NCBI GenBank assembly: GCA_023392285.1
Contig: JAEVZK010000101.1
Span: forward strand, 1-57,993
Length of the DNA stretch: 57,993 bases
Reading direction: 5' to 3'
From: Armatimonadota bacterium
GTDB lineage: Bacteria > Armatimonadota > Fimbriimonadia > Fimbriimonadales > Fimbriimonadaceae
Shown: one piece after another, positions 1 to 8,132 of the stretch
How the letters are laid out: each line of letters starts with the position of its first letter
Position numbering within the stretch: the stretch's first letter is position 1
The notes under the pieces: generated by a model
The model's database searches: none
The model's input: only the letters and a program-made list of their open reading frames with translations
Told to the model about the DNA's origin: nothing
Program-made: the position numbers and the translations under genes

Positions 1-706
1 CCGTCTTAAAACGGAATTCATCGGCGTCGCATCACATGAGCTGAGAACTCCCGTGACCTCCATGCTTCTTTCGACCCAGCTCTTGGAAGAGGGAGCGGCC
101 GGCCCACTTACGGCAGAACAAAGAGAGATTGTCAAAGTTCAGCGTCAAGACCTTGAACGTTTGGACAAACTCATGCGCGACTTGCACGACATGAGCAGGC
201 TGGAAGCCAACTCGGCACCTCCTCGCTTTGAGTTCGTTGCGCCCGCAGAATTACTGGAAAGCGCATTTAGCTCGACTCGCGCCGCAGCCGCTCAAAAAGG
301 GTTGACGATGACCGTCGACGTGGAGTCTGGACTCTCCCGAGTACGTGCCGACCGAAGCCAGATCGGGCGCGTCATCGTAAACCTCATTAACAATGCGATC
401 CGACACACAAGTGCGGGAGGAACGATCACCTTACGGGCGGTGGCGGAGAAAGATCAAGTAACCTTGAGCGTTGAAGATTCTGGCTCTGGAATTCCTCAGG
501 AATACCTTCAGCAGATCTTCGAACGTTTCGTTCAAGTTCCCGGAGCGACGGGAGGGGGCGCTGGTCTTGGGCTGGCGATCAGCAACACGATCGTTCAAGC
601 ACATGGTGGACATATGAAGGTTAGAAGCGAGATTGGGAAAGGAAGCACTTTTAGCTTCAATCTCCCAACCGAAAGGTCCGCTACTCCGGAAGAGGAAGCA
701 ATTTGA
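1..706 (+). CDS. Sensor histidine kinase, C-terminal part (cut by window edge)
   Basis: The reading frame is open to the left edge, so only the kinase core is visible. The H-box reads SHELRTP with the phospho-accepting His at bases 35-37. It is followed by the N box (NLINNAIRHT), a G1 box (DSGSGIP) and a G2 box (GGGAGLGLAI), so both HisKA and HATPase_c are complete. The family autophosphorylates the His and passes the phosphate to a response regulator. The stop overlaps the TTG start of the next gene, a receiver protein, by 4 bases, so that is the likely partner. A KdpD-type sensor protein follows, which suggests potassium or turgor sensing; this is inference. Sensor domains lie outside the window. 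Confidence 0.93.
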   Translation, partial: RLKTEFIGVASHELRTPVTSMLLSTQLLEEGAAGPLTAEQREIVKVQRQDLERLDKLMRDLHDMSRLEANSAPPRFEFVAPAELLESAFSSTRAAAAQKGLTMTVDVESGLSRVRADRSQIGRVIVNLINNAIRHTSAGGTITLRAVAEKDQVTLSVEDSGSGIPQEYLQQIFERFVQVPGATGGGAGLGLAISNTIVQAHGGHMKVRSEIGKGSTFSFNLPTERSATPEEEAI

Positions 707-1461
707 GTCGAATACTCATCATCGATGACGAAACCAATATCCGGATGATGATCCGGCTGGCCCTGCAGCACGTTGGACACGAAGTTCAGGATGCAGCAGA
801 TGGAGAACAAGGAATCGCAAAGTGCCGTGAATCCGCATGGGATCTGGTACTGCTCGACCAGCGCATGCCGGGGATGTCTGGCATCGACGTTCAGCGAGCC
901 ATTCGAAAGCTCCAGCCCAAGCAGCGCATCATCATGATCACAGCGTTCGGAACGATCGATCTCGCCGCAGAAGCGATTCAAGCCGGCGCAATGGATTTCC
1001 TCCGAAAACCGTTCACGGCCGAAACGCTCCGTCAGGCCGTCACCTCCGCGCTGGAACGGCCGGTCCTCTCTCTAGCCGAAAACACCGCCAGCGCCTTCAC
1101 GCCCTTCACCAGGACGACTATCAATGGCTTCCGCTTCGAACCCATGCCAGAAGGACGCACCACCGAAGGTGGAGATATTACGTGCGAGTTCGTCGTCGAC
1201 CAGCCGGGTGGTACCCACACCAACGTGAGCGTGATTCTTCCCAATTACGTGATAGAGCTGGTTAAAGCCTATACAGACACCGAAGAACCCCCCGGAGGCG
1301 AAGGCTTCTGGCAAGGTTTATGCGAAGAAGCGCTCGCCAACTTTCTCTGGCAGAATGCAGAGATCCCGCCTCAGAATCGGTTGCGCCTTGAGGACCTATC
1401 CGCTGGTCTTCAACGTTGGCTAGACTCTGTACTCACGGTTGAACTTAGCGATGCCCGATAA
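703..1461 (+). CDS. Response regulator, receiver domain plus unknown C-terminal domain
   Basis: Residues 1-120 are a receiver domain: acidic pair D8-D9, phospho-acceptor D52 in LLDQRMPG, and the conserved Lys in FLRKPF near residue 103. The remaining ~130 residues do not show the winged-helix output domain of KdpE/OmpR regulators, nor an HTH or AAA module that I recognise, so the output is unknown. The TTG start at 703 is preceded by a GAGGAAGC Shine-Dalgarno sequence and overlaps the kinase stop. The following KdpD-like gene overlaps the 3' end by 11 bases if it starts at the ATG at 1451. The three are probably one operon. Confidence 0.9.
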   Translation: MSRILIIDDETNIRMMIRLALQHVGHEVQDAADGEQGIAKCRESAWDLVLLDQRMPGMSGIDVQRAIRKLQPKQRIIMITAFGTIDLAAEAIQAGAMDFLRKPFTAETLRQAVTSALERPVLSLAENTASAFTPFTRTTINGFRFEPMPEGRTTEGGDITCEFVVDQPGGTHTNVSVILPNYVIELVKAYTDTEEPPGGEGFWQGLCEEALANFLWQNAEIPPQNRLRLEDLSAGLQRWLDSVLTVELSDAR

Positions 1462-2548
1462 CAAAACTAGCGGAAAGCTCAAAATCTTCTTATCCTATGC
1501 CGAAGGGGTCGGCAAGACCTTTGCGATGCTCGACGAAGCGTGTCGGCGAAAGCAGCGTGGGCAGGAAATCGTCATTGGAATGGTCGATTCGAAAGGCAGG
1601 CCCGCAACCGAAGAACAGTTGGCAAACTTCGAGGTCATCCCGACCATCAAGATCCGCCAAGGTGATTGGGTCACTGAAGAGCTAGACGTGGATGCAATCA
1701 TTGCAAGAAAGCCTGAGGTCGTTCTAATCGACGAACTAGCTCATAACAACGCGGTTGGATCGAAGAATGCAACCCGGTGGCAGGATGTCGAGCAGATTCT
1801 GGCGGCCGGCGTCAACGTGCTGACCACGATGAACGTTCAGCACCTCGAAAGCTTGAATGACCAGGTCGAGGACATCACCGGCGTGCACATCGAAGACACA
1901 GTGCCAGATCACATCCTGCACGATGCCGAGGAAATCGAGATGGTGGATGTCACGGTGAGAGCTTTGATCAATCGACTGGATCGAGGTGATGTCTTCCCCA
2001 AAGGCACGATGAATCCCAACGCAGCGATCATGTTCAAGGAGAGCAACTTGGCCGCATTGCGAGAAATTGCGCTTCGAGAGGCCGCTGGGCGCGTGGATGA
2101 AGACGTGGTCGAGCTCCGCAAGGAGAAGAAGATTCAGAAACCTTGGCAAACCAAGGAAAAGCTGATGATCTGCATCAGCCCCACCAATCCAAGTTTGCGT
2201 CTTATTCGCAGAGGCTGGCGTTTAGGCCAGCGCATGCATGCGGAGACGGTCGCCGTCTATGTTGAAGAAGGCAAGCTGAACGAAAAGCAGGACAAGATCA
2301 TCAAAGACGACCTCATGCTAGCAGAGCGCTTGGACATTCGCCTCGTTCGTCTCAAAGGCAATCCAGCCGATGAATTGATCAAATACGCACGGGACAACGA
2401 CATCACCCAGATCATGATCGGGCACGCAATCCGGAGCCGCTTTGAGAACATGATGCGAGAGCCCATTTCGACAGCCCTCGCTCGAGAGCTTCGCACGATC
2501 GACATCCATATAGTCGCAGCCGAACAGCCCGGAAACGCTCCTCACTAA
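1451..2548 (+). CDS. Stand-alone KdpD N-terminal sensor domain with universal stress domain
   Basis: About 365 residues matching only the cytoplasmic N-terminal half of the KdpD sensor kinase. It carries the P-loop variant EGVGKTFAML, the DELAH motif (here DELAHNN) and the VNVLTTMNVQHLESLND stretch, then a Usp-like domain (residues ~235-360) ending near MIGHAIRSRFENMM. There is no membrane segment and no kinase core. In full-length KdpD this part senses K+ or ATP and tunes the kinase; short KdpD proteins of this sort are known in some cyanobacteria. Here it sits directly behind a separate kinase and receiver, so it may act in trans on them. No kdpFABC pump genes are visible, though they could lie left of the window. 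A TTG at 1439 is an alternative start. Confidence 0.9.
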   Translation: MPDNKTSGKLKIFLSYAEGVGKTFAMLDEACRRKQRGQEIVIGMVDSKGRPATEEQLANFEVIPTIKIRQGDWVTEELDVDAIIARKPEVVLIDELAHNNAVGSKNATRWQDVEQILAAGVNVLTTMNVQHLESLNDQVEDITGVHIEDTVPDHILHDAEEIEMVDVTVRALINRLDRGDVFPKGTMNPNAAIMFKESNLAALREIALREAAGRVDEDVVELRKEKKIQKPWQTKEKLMICISPTNPSLRLIRRGWRLGQRMHAETVAVYVEEGKLNEKQDKIIKDDLMLAERLDIRLVRLKGNPADELIKYARDNDITQIMIGHAIRSRFENMMREPISTALARELRTIDIHIVAAEQPGNAPH

Positions 2549-2604
2549 ACGCCTAGAATGTGCCCGGCGCATGACTCGGGCATCGTTGTAAACTCTCCCT
2601 CCAA

Positions 2605-3195
2605 ATGGGCAAAGGCAGATTGGAGGCTTTTAGCGATGGCGTTTTGGCGATCATCATCACGATCATGGTGCTTGAACTTCGCCCCCCAGGGGAAACATCT
2701 ATCGAAGCCCTAAAACCGCTCTGGCCCATCTTTGTCAGCTACATTCTAAGCTTCATTTACGTTGGGATCTACTGGAATAACCATCACCATATGCTGACGA
2801 CGGTCAAGCATGTCAACGGAAGCATCCTTTGGGCGAACTTGCATCTTCTCTTTTGGCTTTCACTCGTCCCGTTCACGACTGCGTGGAATGGAGCGCACCA
2901 GTTCGCGGCCATACCCATGGCGATCTATGGCGTCAACTTGCTGATGGCGGCAATTGCCTACTGGATTCTTCAGTACACGATCGTTCGATCGGACGGGGAC
3001 CACTCATTCCTGAAGCGCGCGATCGGCAGAGACTACAAAGGCAAAGCATCGCCGCTGTTGTATCTAACCGCAATTTTTCTTTCCTTTGTCTCTCCCTGGT
3101 TTGGAGCCGCGATTTACGTTCTCGTCGCCCTTATGTGGCTCATTCCCGATCGCCGAATTGAACGAGCCGTAGAACACCCAGGCGAAGTTGCGTAG
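2605..3195 (+). CDS. TMEM175-family potassium channel (DUF1211)
   Basis: A 196-residue membrane protein beginning with the family signature R-x3-FSDGV-x-AI-x-IT: RLEAFSDGVLAIIITIMVLE at residues ~5-24. This helix lines the pore in bacterial TMEM175 channels, where conserved Ile/Leu residues act as the selectivity filter. Five to six hydrophobic helices can be counted, as expected for a single six-helix repeat that would assemble as a tetramer. It follows the KdpD-like gene by 56 bases, which strengthens a potassium-homeostasis reading of this corner. A TAAACT hexamer ends 10 bases before the ATG and may be its own promoter. Confidence 0.88.
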   Translation: MGKGRLEAFSDGVLAIIITIMVLELRPPGETSIEALKPLWPIFVSYILSFIYVGIYWNNHHHMLTTVKHVNGSILWANLHLLFWLSLVPFTTAWNGAHQFAAIPMAIYGVNLLMAAIAYWILQYTIVRSDGDHSFLKRAIGRDYKGKASPLLYLTAIFLSFVSPWFGAAIYVLVALMWLIPDRRIERAVEHPGEVA

Positions 3196-3206
3196 AAGGA
3201 GCAAAG

Positions 3207-4484
3207 ATGGCAGATCACTCCTTTGGATTTGAAACCAAGATGCTCCACGCGGGCCAAATTCCCGATGGAGACGTCGGCGCACGCGCAGTGCCAATTTATC
3301 AAACCACATCCTTTGTGTTTGAAGATGCGGATGAGGCAGCTCATCTTTTCGAACTAAAGCAGTACGGCAACATCTACACGCGCATCAACAATCCTACCAA
3401 CGCGGTTCTAGAGGAGCGTGTCGCCGCTTTGGAGGGCGGAACGGGCGGAGTCGCATTCGCCAGCGGGATGGCCGCGCAGTTCGCCACCGTAATGACCCTG
3501 CTGTCACCCGGTGACGAGATTGTCGCCTCCTCGCAGCTTTACGGCGGCACGGTCACTCAGATGGTGCACACCCTAAAAAAGTTGGGCATTGCCGTTAAGC
3601 TGGTGCCAGCGGGTGATCTCCCCAGCTGGGCTGAAGCAGTGGGACCGAAAACAAAGTTGTTCTTCACTGAAACGATCGGCAATCCCGCTGGGGCGATCGC
3701 GGACCTGGAAGGTATTTCCCAAATCGCAAAGAGTCACAAAATCGTCTTCGCCGTGGACAACACTTTTGCTACCCCATTCCTTTGCCGACCGATCGAGTTC
3801 GGGGCTGACATCGTCACCCATTCAGTCACGAAGTTCCTGGGAGGACACGGCTCATCGATCGGGGGATTAGTGGTGGATTCCGGCGAATTCGATTATTCCA
3901 GTTACGAAACAATAGCGGGAGCCAGCGAATCCTATCACGGCCTGAAATTCTTTGAAACATTTGGCCACTACGGCTTCCTGACCAAACTTCGAGCCGAAAC
4001 CCTGCGCGATACCGGTGCCTGCCTCTCACCTTTCAACGCGTTCCTGCTCCTGCAGGGAATCGAGACCCTATCGCTACGCATGGAGCGGCACGTCGAGAAT
4101 TCGATGGGAGTGGCTAAATTTTTGGAGGCTCATCCTAAGGTCGAGCGGGTGTATTACGCTGGATTGCCATCCCATCCCGACTACTCGCTGGCTCAGAAAT
4201 ACTTGCCTAAAGGCTGTGGTGCCGTGATGTCCTTCGACCTCAAGGGCGGACGCGAAGCTGGACGCAAGTTTATCGAGGACCTTGAACTCTTTTCCCACCT
4301 CGCCAACGTCGGTGACGCGAAGTCGCTCGTGATTCACCCGGCAAGCACAACTCACCAGCAGCTGAGCGATGAAGAGCTGCGCCGCGCGGGAATAAGCCCA
4401 GGAATGGTGCGGCTTTCGATCGGCTTGGAAACGCTCAGCGACATTATTTGGGATTTGGACCAAGCGTTGGAGGCGAAAAATTAA
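3207..4484 (+). CDS. metY: O-acetylhomoserine aminocarboxypropyltransferase (sulfhydrylase)
   Basis: A 425-residue PLP enzyme of the Cys/Met metabolism family. N-terminal FETKMLHAGQ and PIYQTTSFVFED are typical of MetY. YTRINNPTNAVLEERVAALE lies in the cofactor site, and the PLP lysine is in HSVTKFLGGHG. It makes homocysteine from O-acetylhomoserine and sulfide. Length and motifs are complete. The start at 3207 has an AGGAG Shine-Dalgarno (GAAGGAGCAAAG). The CoA-binding protein gene follows with a 1-base gap, a pairing seen near metY in other bacteria. MetB-type or methionine gamma-lyase activity cannot be strictly excluded from sequence alone. Confidence 0.93.
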   Translation: MADHSFGFETKMLHAGQIPDGDVGARAVPIYQTTSFVFEDADEAAHLFELKQYGNIYTRINNPTNAVLEERVAALEGGTGGVAFASGMAAQFATVMTLLSPGDEIVASSQLYGGTVTQMVHTLKKLGIAVKLVPAGDLPSWAEAVGPKTKLFFTETIGNPAGAIADLEGISQIAKSHKIVFAVDNTFATPFLCRPIEFGADIVTHSVTKFLGGHGSSIGGLVVDSGEFDYSSYETIAGASESYHGLKFFETFGHYGFLTKLRAETLRDTGACLSPFNAFLLLQGIETLSLRMERHVENSMGVAKFLEAHPKVERVYYAGLPSHPDYSLAQKYLPKGCGAVMSFDLKGGREAGRKFIEDLELFSHLANVGDAKSLVIHPASTTHQQLSDEELRRAGISPGMVRLSIGLETLSDIIWDLDQALEAKN

Positions 4485-4485
4485 G

Positions 4486-5025
4486 ATGGAAAACACCGAG
4501 TTTGGTGCCACTGTAAGCTGCGACATTCGCTTGAATTCCAAATTCACTGAAGAAGAGCGGGCAATGTTTCAGAGCACGCGCACGATTCGACAGATCTTAG
4601 GCTCAGCCAAGACAATCGCGATCGTCGGCCTTTCGACGGAGAAGACGAAGGCGAGCAACATGGTCGCATCTTATTTGAAAGACGAAGGCTTTCGAATCAT
4701 TCCAATTCATCCGAAGGCAGAAGCGATTCTGGGGGAGAAGGCTTACCCGACTCTGCTCGATCTTCCCTTCGCCCCAGATGTCGTCGACATCTTTCGACCG
4801 CCCTCCGAGGCAATGAAAATCGTTGAGGATGCCATCTCGATCGGCGCAAAGGCGGTTTGGATGCAACTACGGCTGGCCGATCTGAAAGCGGCCCAGAAAG
4901 CAAAGGATGCCGGCCTCCTAGTAGTGGCGGACAAGTGCATCAAGATGGAGCATGGACGTTTCGGCGGAGGTCTTCACTGGGCTGGCATGAACACCGAGCT
5001 GATCTCATCCAAACGAAAACGCTAG
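4486..5025 (+). CDS. CoA-binding domain protein (YccU type)
   Basis: A small Rossmann-fold protein of the CoA_binding_2 family, with TIAIVGLSTEKTKAS near the N-terminus of the domain and GAKAVWMQL and VADKCIKMEHGR further on. Its biochemical role is not established; family members bind CoA and resemble the first domain of succinyl-CoA synthetase. The ATG at 4486 lies one base after the metY stop and suggests coupled translation. The conserved domain begins near a second ATG at 4564, which would give 153 residues, nearer the usual length, and has a GAAGAGCGG upstream. I cannot decide between the two starts. Confidence 0.85.
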   Translation: MENTEFGATVSCDIRLNSKFTEEERAMFQSTRTIRQILGSAKTIAIVGLSTEKTKASNMVASYLKDEGFRIIPIHPKAEAILGEKAYPTLLDLPFAPDVVDIFRPPSEAMKIVEDAISIGAKAVWMQLRLADLKAAQKAKDAGLLVVADKCIKMEHGRFGGGLHWAGMNTELISSKRKR

Positions 5026-5030
5026 ATGCG

Positions 5031-5741
5031 CTAATCCGCAGTTGTGTGTGACGGCGACCAACGCCTCAGAGTTTCACTCTCTGCCACCATCAAAGTTCCT
5101 CCTGCCACCAGAGCTGGCAGCATCAAAACGTTAACAAGCGGAATCAGGGTGAGCAGTCCCGAGAGGATGAGGAAGGAAAAACGGTGAGGGAGATCGCCGA
5201 TCAAGCCAACTTGACGAAAGAATAAAACACCTCGTCGCGAGAACGCGGCAGCCGTGTAGTCGAGTAAACCCAGAAAGCCCGCGAACACAATGGCGGGAAT
5301 GCCGAACAGGACTGAACCGCAACACAAACTGGCGAAGAAAACGACCAACGCACAGCAGCCTCGCGCCAACCCATCCCCGAGGAGCTGAGAAGTTCGGAAT
5401 TGATGAGAGATTTCTCGACCGGTTTCATTCCGTTCTACTTCGAAGCTGAGCTTCTCCCACATGGTCGAGCTGAACAACGACACGAGCAAGAGATAAAGAC
5501 CTCCCGAGATCAGGAAAAACAGCAGAAGGAATGAGATCGAGATCAGGAAGCGAAGCGGAACCACCACCGTATCGTTCCAACTTGCGGGAATGAGCGCATC
5601 GACACGAGGAACGATGAGCCAGTAGCTGAGACTGAGGGCCACCGCCATCGCAGCGAGGCCAATAAACCACGGCACTAGAACGAACTTCCAGTACCGTCCG
5701 CCTACGTACACTAGGCGAAACCCTCGCAGGACGTATTTCAT
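5031..5741 (-). CDS. EI24/CysZ-like integral membrane protein
   Basis: A 236-residue protein with four or more long hydrophobic segments and the CysZ/EI24 opening pattern (MKYVLRGFRLVY, then a long hairpin helix and LVSLFSSTMWEKLS). CysZ proteins import sulfate for cysteine synthesis, which would fit the nearby metY, but EI24-domain proteins with other roles exist, so the substrate is inference. The gene is convergent with the CoA-binding protein gene (5 bases between stops). It starts 13 bases after the end of the mrp-like gene, so the two are probably co-transcribed. Confidence 0.8.
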   Translation of the reverse strand: MKYVLRGFRLVYVGGRYWKFVLVPWFIGLAAMAVALSLSYWLIVPRVDALIPASWNDTVVVPLRFLISISFLLLFFLISGGLYLLLVSLFSSTMWEKLSFEVERNETGREISHQFRTSQLLGDGLARGCCALVVFFASLCCGSVLFGIPAIVFAGFLGLLDYTAAAFSRRGVLFFRQVGLIGDLPHRFSFLILSGLLTLIPLVNVLMLPALVAGGTLMVAESETLRRWSPSHTTAD

Positions 5742-5754
5742 CTCGACGAAGCGG

Positions 5755-6831
5755 CTAACTCAGCGGTACAGGTTCGCGTGCGGATCGGGCGAGTGCAAGA
5801 ATCGACGCTTCTTGAGCTAGGCGTCCCGCGATCGATCGAAACGCCGCGGCTTGAGGCAAGGCTGGATAGGCGATGACGGCAGGAACTCCTTCATCCCCTG
5901 CCAAGCTCACCTTAGGGTCCATCGGAATCGAGCCAAGATAGGGCACGTGGAGCTCGCTTGCAAGCGCTTCGCCGGACATTCCTGCGAACATCCGCTTCTC
6001 TTCCCCGGTGTCAGGATCAGTGTAGGCGCCCATGTTTTCAACAACTCCAAGAATCGAAGCGTTGAGGCGTCGGAAAAGCTGAACTGACTTACCTGCGATA
6101 TTGGCCGCCACCGAATGCGGAGTCGTCACGATGACGACGCCGGTGAGAGGTGCCAGTTGGGCTAGAGACATTGGGGCATCTCCCGTTCCCGGGGGAAGAT
6201 CCACCAACAGATAATCAAGCTCACCCCAAGCTACGTCCTGCAGGAGCTGCTTCACCGTGCTCGCCACCATCGGTCCACGCCAAAGAACGGCTTGGCCTTC
6301 CTCGAGAAGAAATCCAAGGGACATCATCGCGATGCCAAAGCGGTTGATCGGAAGGATCTTGTCCTCGTTCGTCAAAGGTCGATCTTCGGCCGCACCCATC
6401 ATCAAGGGAATACTCGGACCATAGACGTCGGCGTCCAAAATGCCAACCTTCGCACCCGTAGCTGCGAGGGCGGTGGCCAAATTCACGGTCACCGTGCTCT
6501 TGCCGACACCTCCCTTACCACTTGCAACAGCGATGACGTGCTTCACCTGGGGCAAGAGATCTTGCGGAGCCGCCTGACGCGGTCGGACCTGCGCAGTCAT
6601 CGTCACTTCCACACTCGACACGCCATCGAGTTCTGCAACCACTTCTCTGCACTGCTCCTCTAATTGCTCCTTGACTGGACAAGCCGGAGTAGTGAGCTCT
6701 ACGGTGAAGCTCACCGTACCCTCTTGGATGGTTAAGTTCTTGACAAAACCGAGAGAAACGATATCTCGATGCAGATCGGGATCGACTACCCTCTCGAGAG
6801 CGGACAATACAGCCGCTTCAGTTACTGGCAT
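5755..6831 (-). CDS. Mrp/ApbC (NBP35-type) iron-sulfur cluster carrier ATPase
   Basis: A 358-residue protein with an N-terminal MIP18/DUF59 domain (residues ~1-90, VVDPDLHRDIVSLGFVKNL and TPACP), then a MinD-like P-loop ATPase with the deviant Walker A GKGGVGKST, the ADVYGPSIP segment and LVDLPPGTGD. Mrp proteins carry and deliver [4Fe-4S] clusters in the cytoplasm. The C-terminal CxxC found in many homologues is not visible, and the C-terminus ends ALARSAREPVPLS, so cluster binding through that motif may be absent. Upstream TACCAT sits 8 bases before the ATG, with GAAGG between them. Confidence 0.92.
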   Translation of the reverse strand: MPVTEAAVLSALERVVDPDLHRDIVSLGFVKNLTIQEGTVSFTVELTTPACPVKEQLEEQCREVVAELDGVSSVEVTMTAQVRPRQAAPQDLLPQVKHVIAVASGKGGVGKSTVTVNLATALAATGAKVGILDADVYGPSIPLMMGAAEDRPLTNEDKILPINRFGIAMMSLGFLLEEGQAVLWRGPMVASTVKQLLQDVAWGELDYLLVDLPPGTGDAPMSLAQLAPLTGVVIVTTPHSVAANIAGKSVQLFRRLNASILGVVENMGAYTDPDTGEEKRMFAGMSGEALASELHVPYLGSIPMDPKVSLAGDEGVPAVIAYPALPQAAAFRSIAGRLAQEASILALARSAREPVPLS

Positions 6832-6839
6832 ATACCTTC

Positions 6840-6845
6840 ATGGTA
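6840..6845 (-). promoter_or_regulatory. Putative -10 (TACCAT) of the mrp-like gene
   Basis: TACCAT on the minus strand ends 8 bases before the ATG at 6831, so the transcript would start at or next to the start codon. GAAGG between them could also serve as a ribosome site, so this is one of the weaker members of the leaderless group. Confidence 0.4.
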
Positions 6846-6895
6846 CCGGCTACAAGCAGTGTTCATGAACCCTTAGGAGGAACTCTGCGTTCGTG

Positions 6896-6901
6896 TAAGC
6901 T
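6896..6901 (+). promoter_or_regulatory. Putative leaderless -10 (TAAGCT)
   Basis: TAAGCT ends 6 bases before the ATG at 6908 and no Shine-Dalgarno sequence fits between. The transcript start would fall on the start codon. Confidence 0.5.
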
Positions 6902-6907
6902 ACCCGC

Positions 6908-7300
6908 ATGCGTGTTCTGCTGTGCAAGCTCTGTGAGTATGTGACGAAGCTCGAGAATGGTCGCCACACCTTGGTTGGCGTATTCGACGATATCCGAGCC
7001 GCCGAATTCCCAGTTGAACACCCGCCGGTGTATCTCACGTTTCAGCTTGAGTTCGAAAAGGAGGAGTACGGATCACGAATCGACATCGTCGCAAGAATTT
7101 TAGATGCCGACAACAAGGATCTGGTGCGCAGCGACATCAACGGAGAGATTCCCAATGATCCATCCATGGACACCATCCGGCTGTTTTTCTTTGCTCCGAT
7201 CCCGAACCTAAAGCTCGCCAAACCGGGCCTCTACCGTTTGATGGTTTCTCAAGCAGGCGATATCATCCACTCCGAGACGGTCAATGTCATCAAGGTCTAA
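6908..7300 (+). CDS. DUF6941-like conserved hypothetical protein
   Basis: A 130-residue soluble protein. LCKLCEYVTKLENGRHTLVGVFDDI near the start, YLTFQLEFEKEEYGSRI in the middle and GLYRLMVSQAGDII at the end fit the small beta-rich DUF6941 family, whose function is unknown. The name is from memory of the pattern and should be checked. The start is supported by an exactly spaced TAAGCT -10 (leaderless). It is divergent from the mrp-like gene and convergent with the sigma factor gene, with a strong minus-strand terminator in between. Confidence 0.78.
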   Translation: MRVLLCKLCEYVTKLENGRHTLVGVFDDIRAAEFPVEHPPVYLTFQLEFEKEEYGSRIDIVARILDADNKDLVRSDINGEIPNDPSMDTIRLFFFAPIPNLKLAKPGLYRLMVSQAGDIIHSETVNVIKV

Positions 7301-7303
7301 CGC

Positions 7304-7326
7304 AAAAAGGGCCGCGATTGCGGCCC
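7304..7326 (-). terminator. Rho-independent terminator of the 7443-8000 sigma factor gene
   Basis: GGGCCGC (7309-7315), loop GATT, GCGGCCC (7320-7326) forms a perfect 7-bp GC stem. On the minus strand it is followed by TTTTTGCG. It lies ~117 bases beyond the sigma factor stop. On the plus strand there is no T run, so termination of the DUF6941-like gene would be weaker. Confidence 0.85.
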
Positions 7327-7442
7327 CCGTTCGAGGTGTTGGACGGGAAACTCCTCCCCGATTTGCCCGCCCCGTTTGATCAATCTGCGAAATGGAATTC
7401 GGTGAAGCTTAGCCTCTTTCCGAGGAATTCCACTCAAGCGAT

Positions 7443-8000
7443 CTATCCCACTGCCGGACTCAAATCCTTACGTAAGAGAGCGCGCGCTCGGAACAACCAA
7501 CTTTTGATGGTTCCCTCCGGCTTCTCTAATTCATTCGCGATTTCCACCACTTCTTTGTGCTGGAAGTGCCGCATCAGAATGATTTCCCGATAGTGATCAG
7601 GCAGTTTGGCAATCGAAGCCAACACTTGTGCCTGAGCGATTTGATCGCCCGCCTTAACTTCCGGCGAATCGCTCTTATCCTCTAGCATGTACTCATGCTG
7701 ATCGAGTGATTCAGCCTGTCTCTTTCTGCGTACGAGATCTACGCAGCAGTTTGAACAGATTCGGCAAAGCCAGGGCTTGATCGGACGCTCCGCGTCAAAC
7801 TCGCTGATGTGGCGATACGCTTTGATAAGCGTATCCTGCACCGCGTCGTTTGCATCATCCACGTTGCGCAACATGCGCATCGCCAGACTGTAGAGCGTTG
7901 TCCGGTAAAGGTCAGAGAGCAACTCGAAGGCTACCGTCTCGCCTTTTGAGGCCCGCTGGATGAGATGTGCCTCCCAGCTGAGGACCCGATTGTTTTTCAT
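7443..8000 (-). CDS. RNA polymerase sigma factor, ECF type
   Basis: 185 residues with sigma-70 region 2 (residues ~25-95, with RMLRNVDDANDAVQDTLIKAYRH and KPWLCRICSN-type core binding and -10 reading segments) and region 4 (residues ~120-180, LPDHYREIILMRHFQHKEVVEIA then GTIKSWLFRARALLRK), the HTH for the -35 element. Regions 1 and 3 are absent, as in all ECF factors. No anti-sigma gene is beside it; the divergent neighbour encodes an exported-looking hypothetical protein. The cysteine pairs CRICSNCC in region 2 are unusual. A GAGGTGA lies ~15 bases before the ATG, so ribosome binding is uncertain. Confidence 0.93.
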   Translation of the reverse strand: MKNNRVLSWEAHLIQRASKGETVAFELLSDLYRTTLYSLAMRMLRNVDDANDAVQDTLIKAYRHISEFDAERPIKPWLCRICSNCCVDLVRRKRQAESLDQHEYMLEDKSDSPEVKAGDQIAQAQVLASIAKLPDHYREIILMRHFQHKEVVEIANELEKPEGTIKSWLFRARALLRKDLSPAVG

Positions 8001-8132
8001 CGTTTTGTTCGGTTTTCACCTCGAACAGTCTTATTTTATGATGTAAATTGAACCGCTCCAAGAGGGAAACGTCGAAATAAGCACATAGTCCCTGCAGCAG
8101 CTTTGCTGCTCTTACTATAAGAGAAGGGGTAC

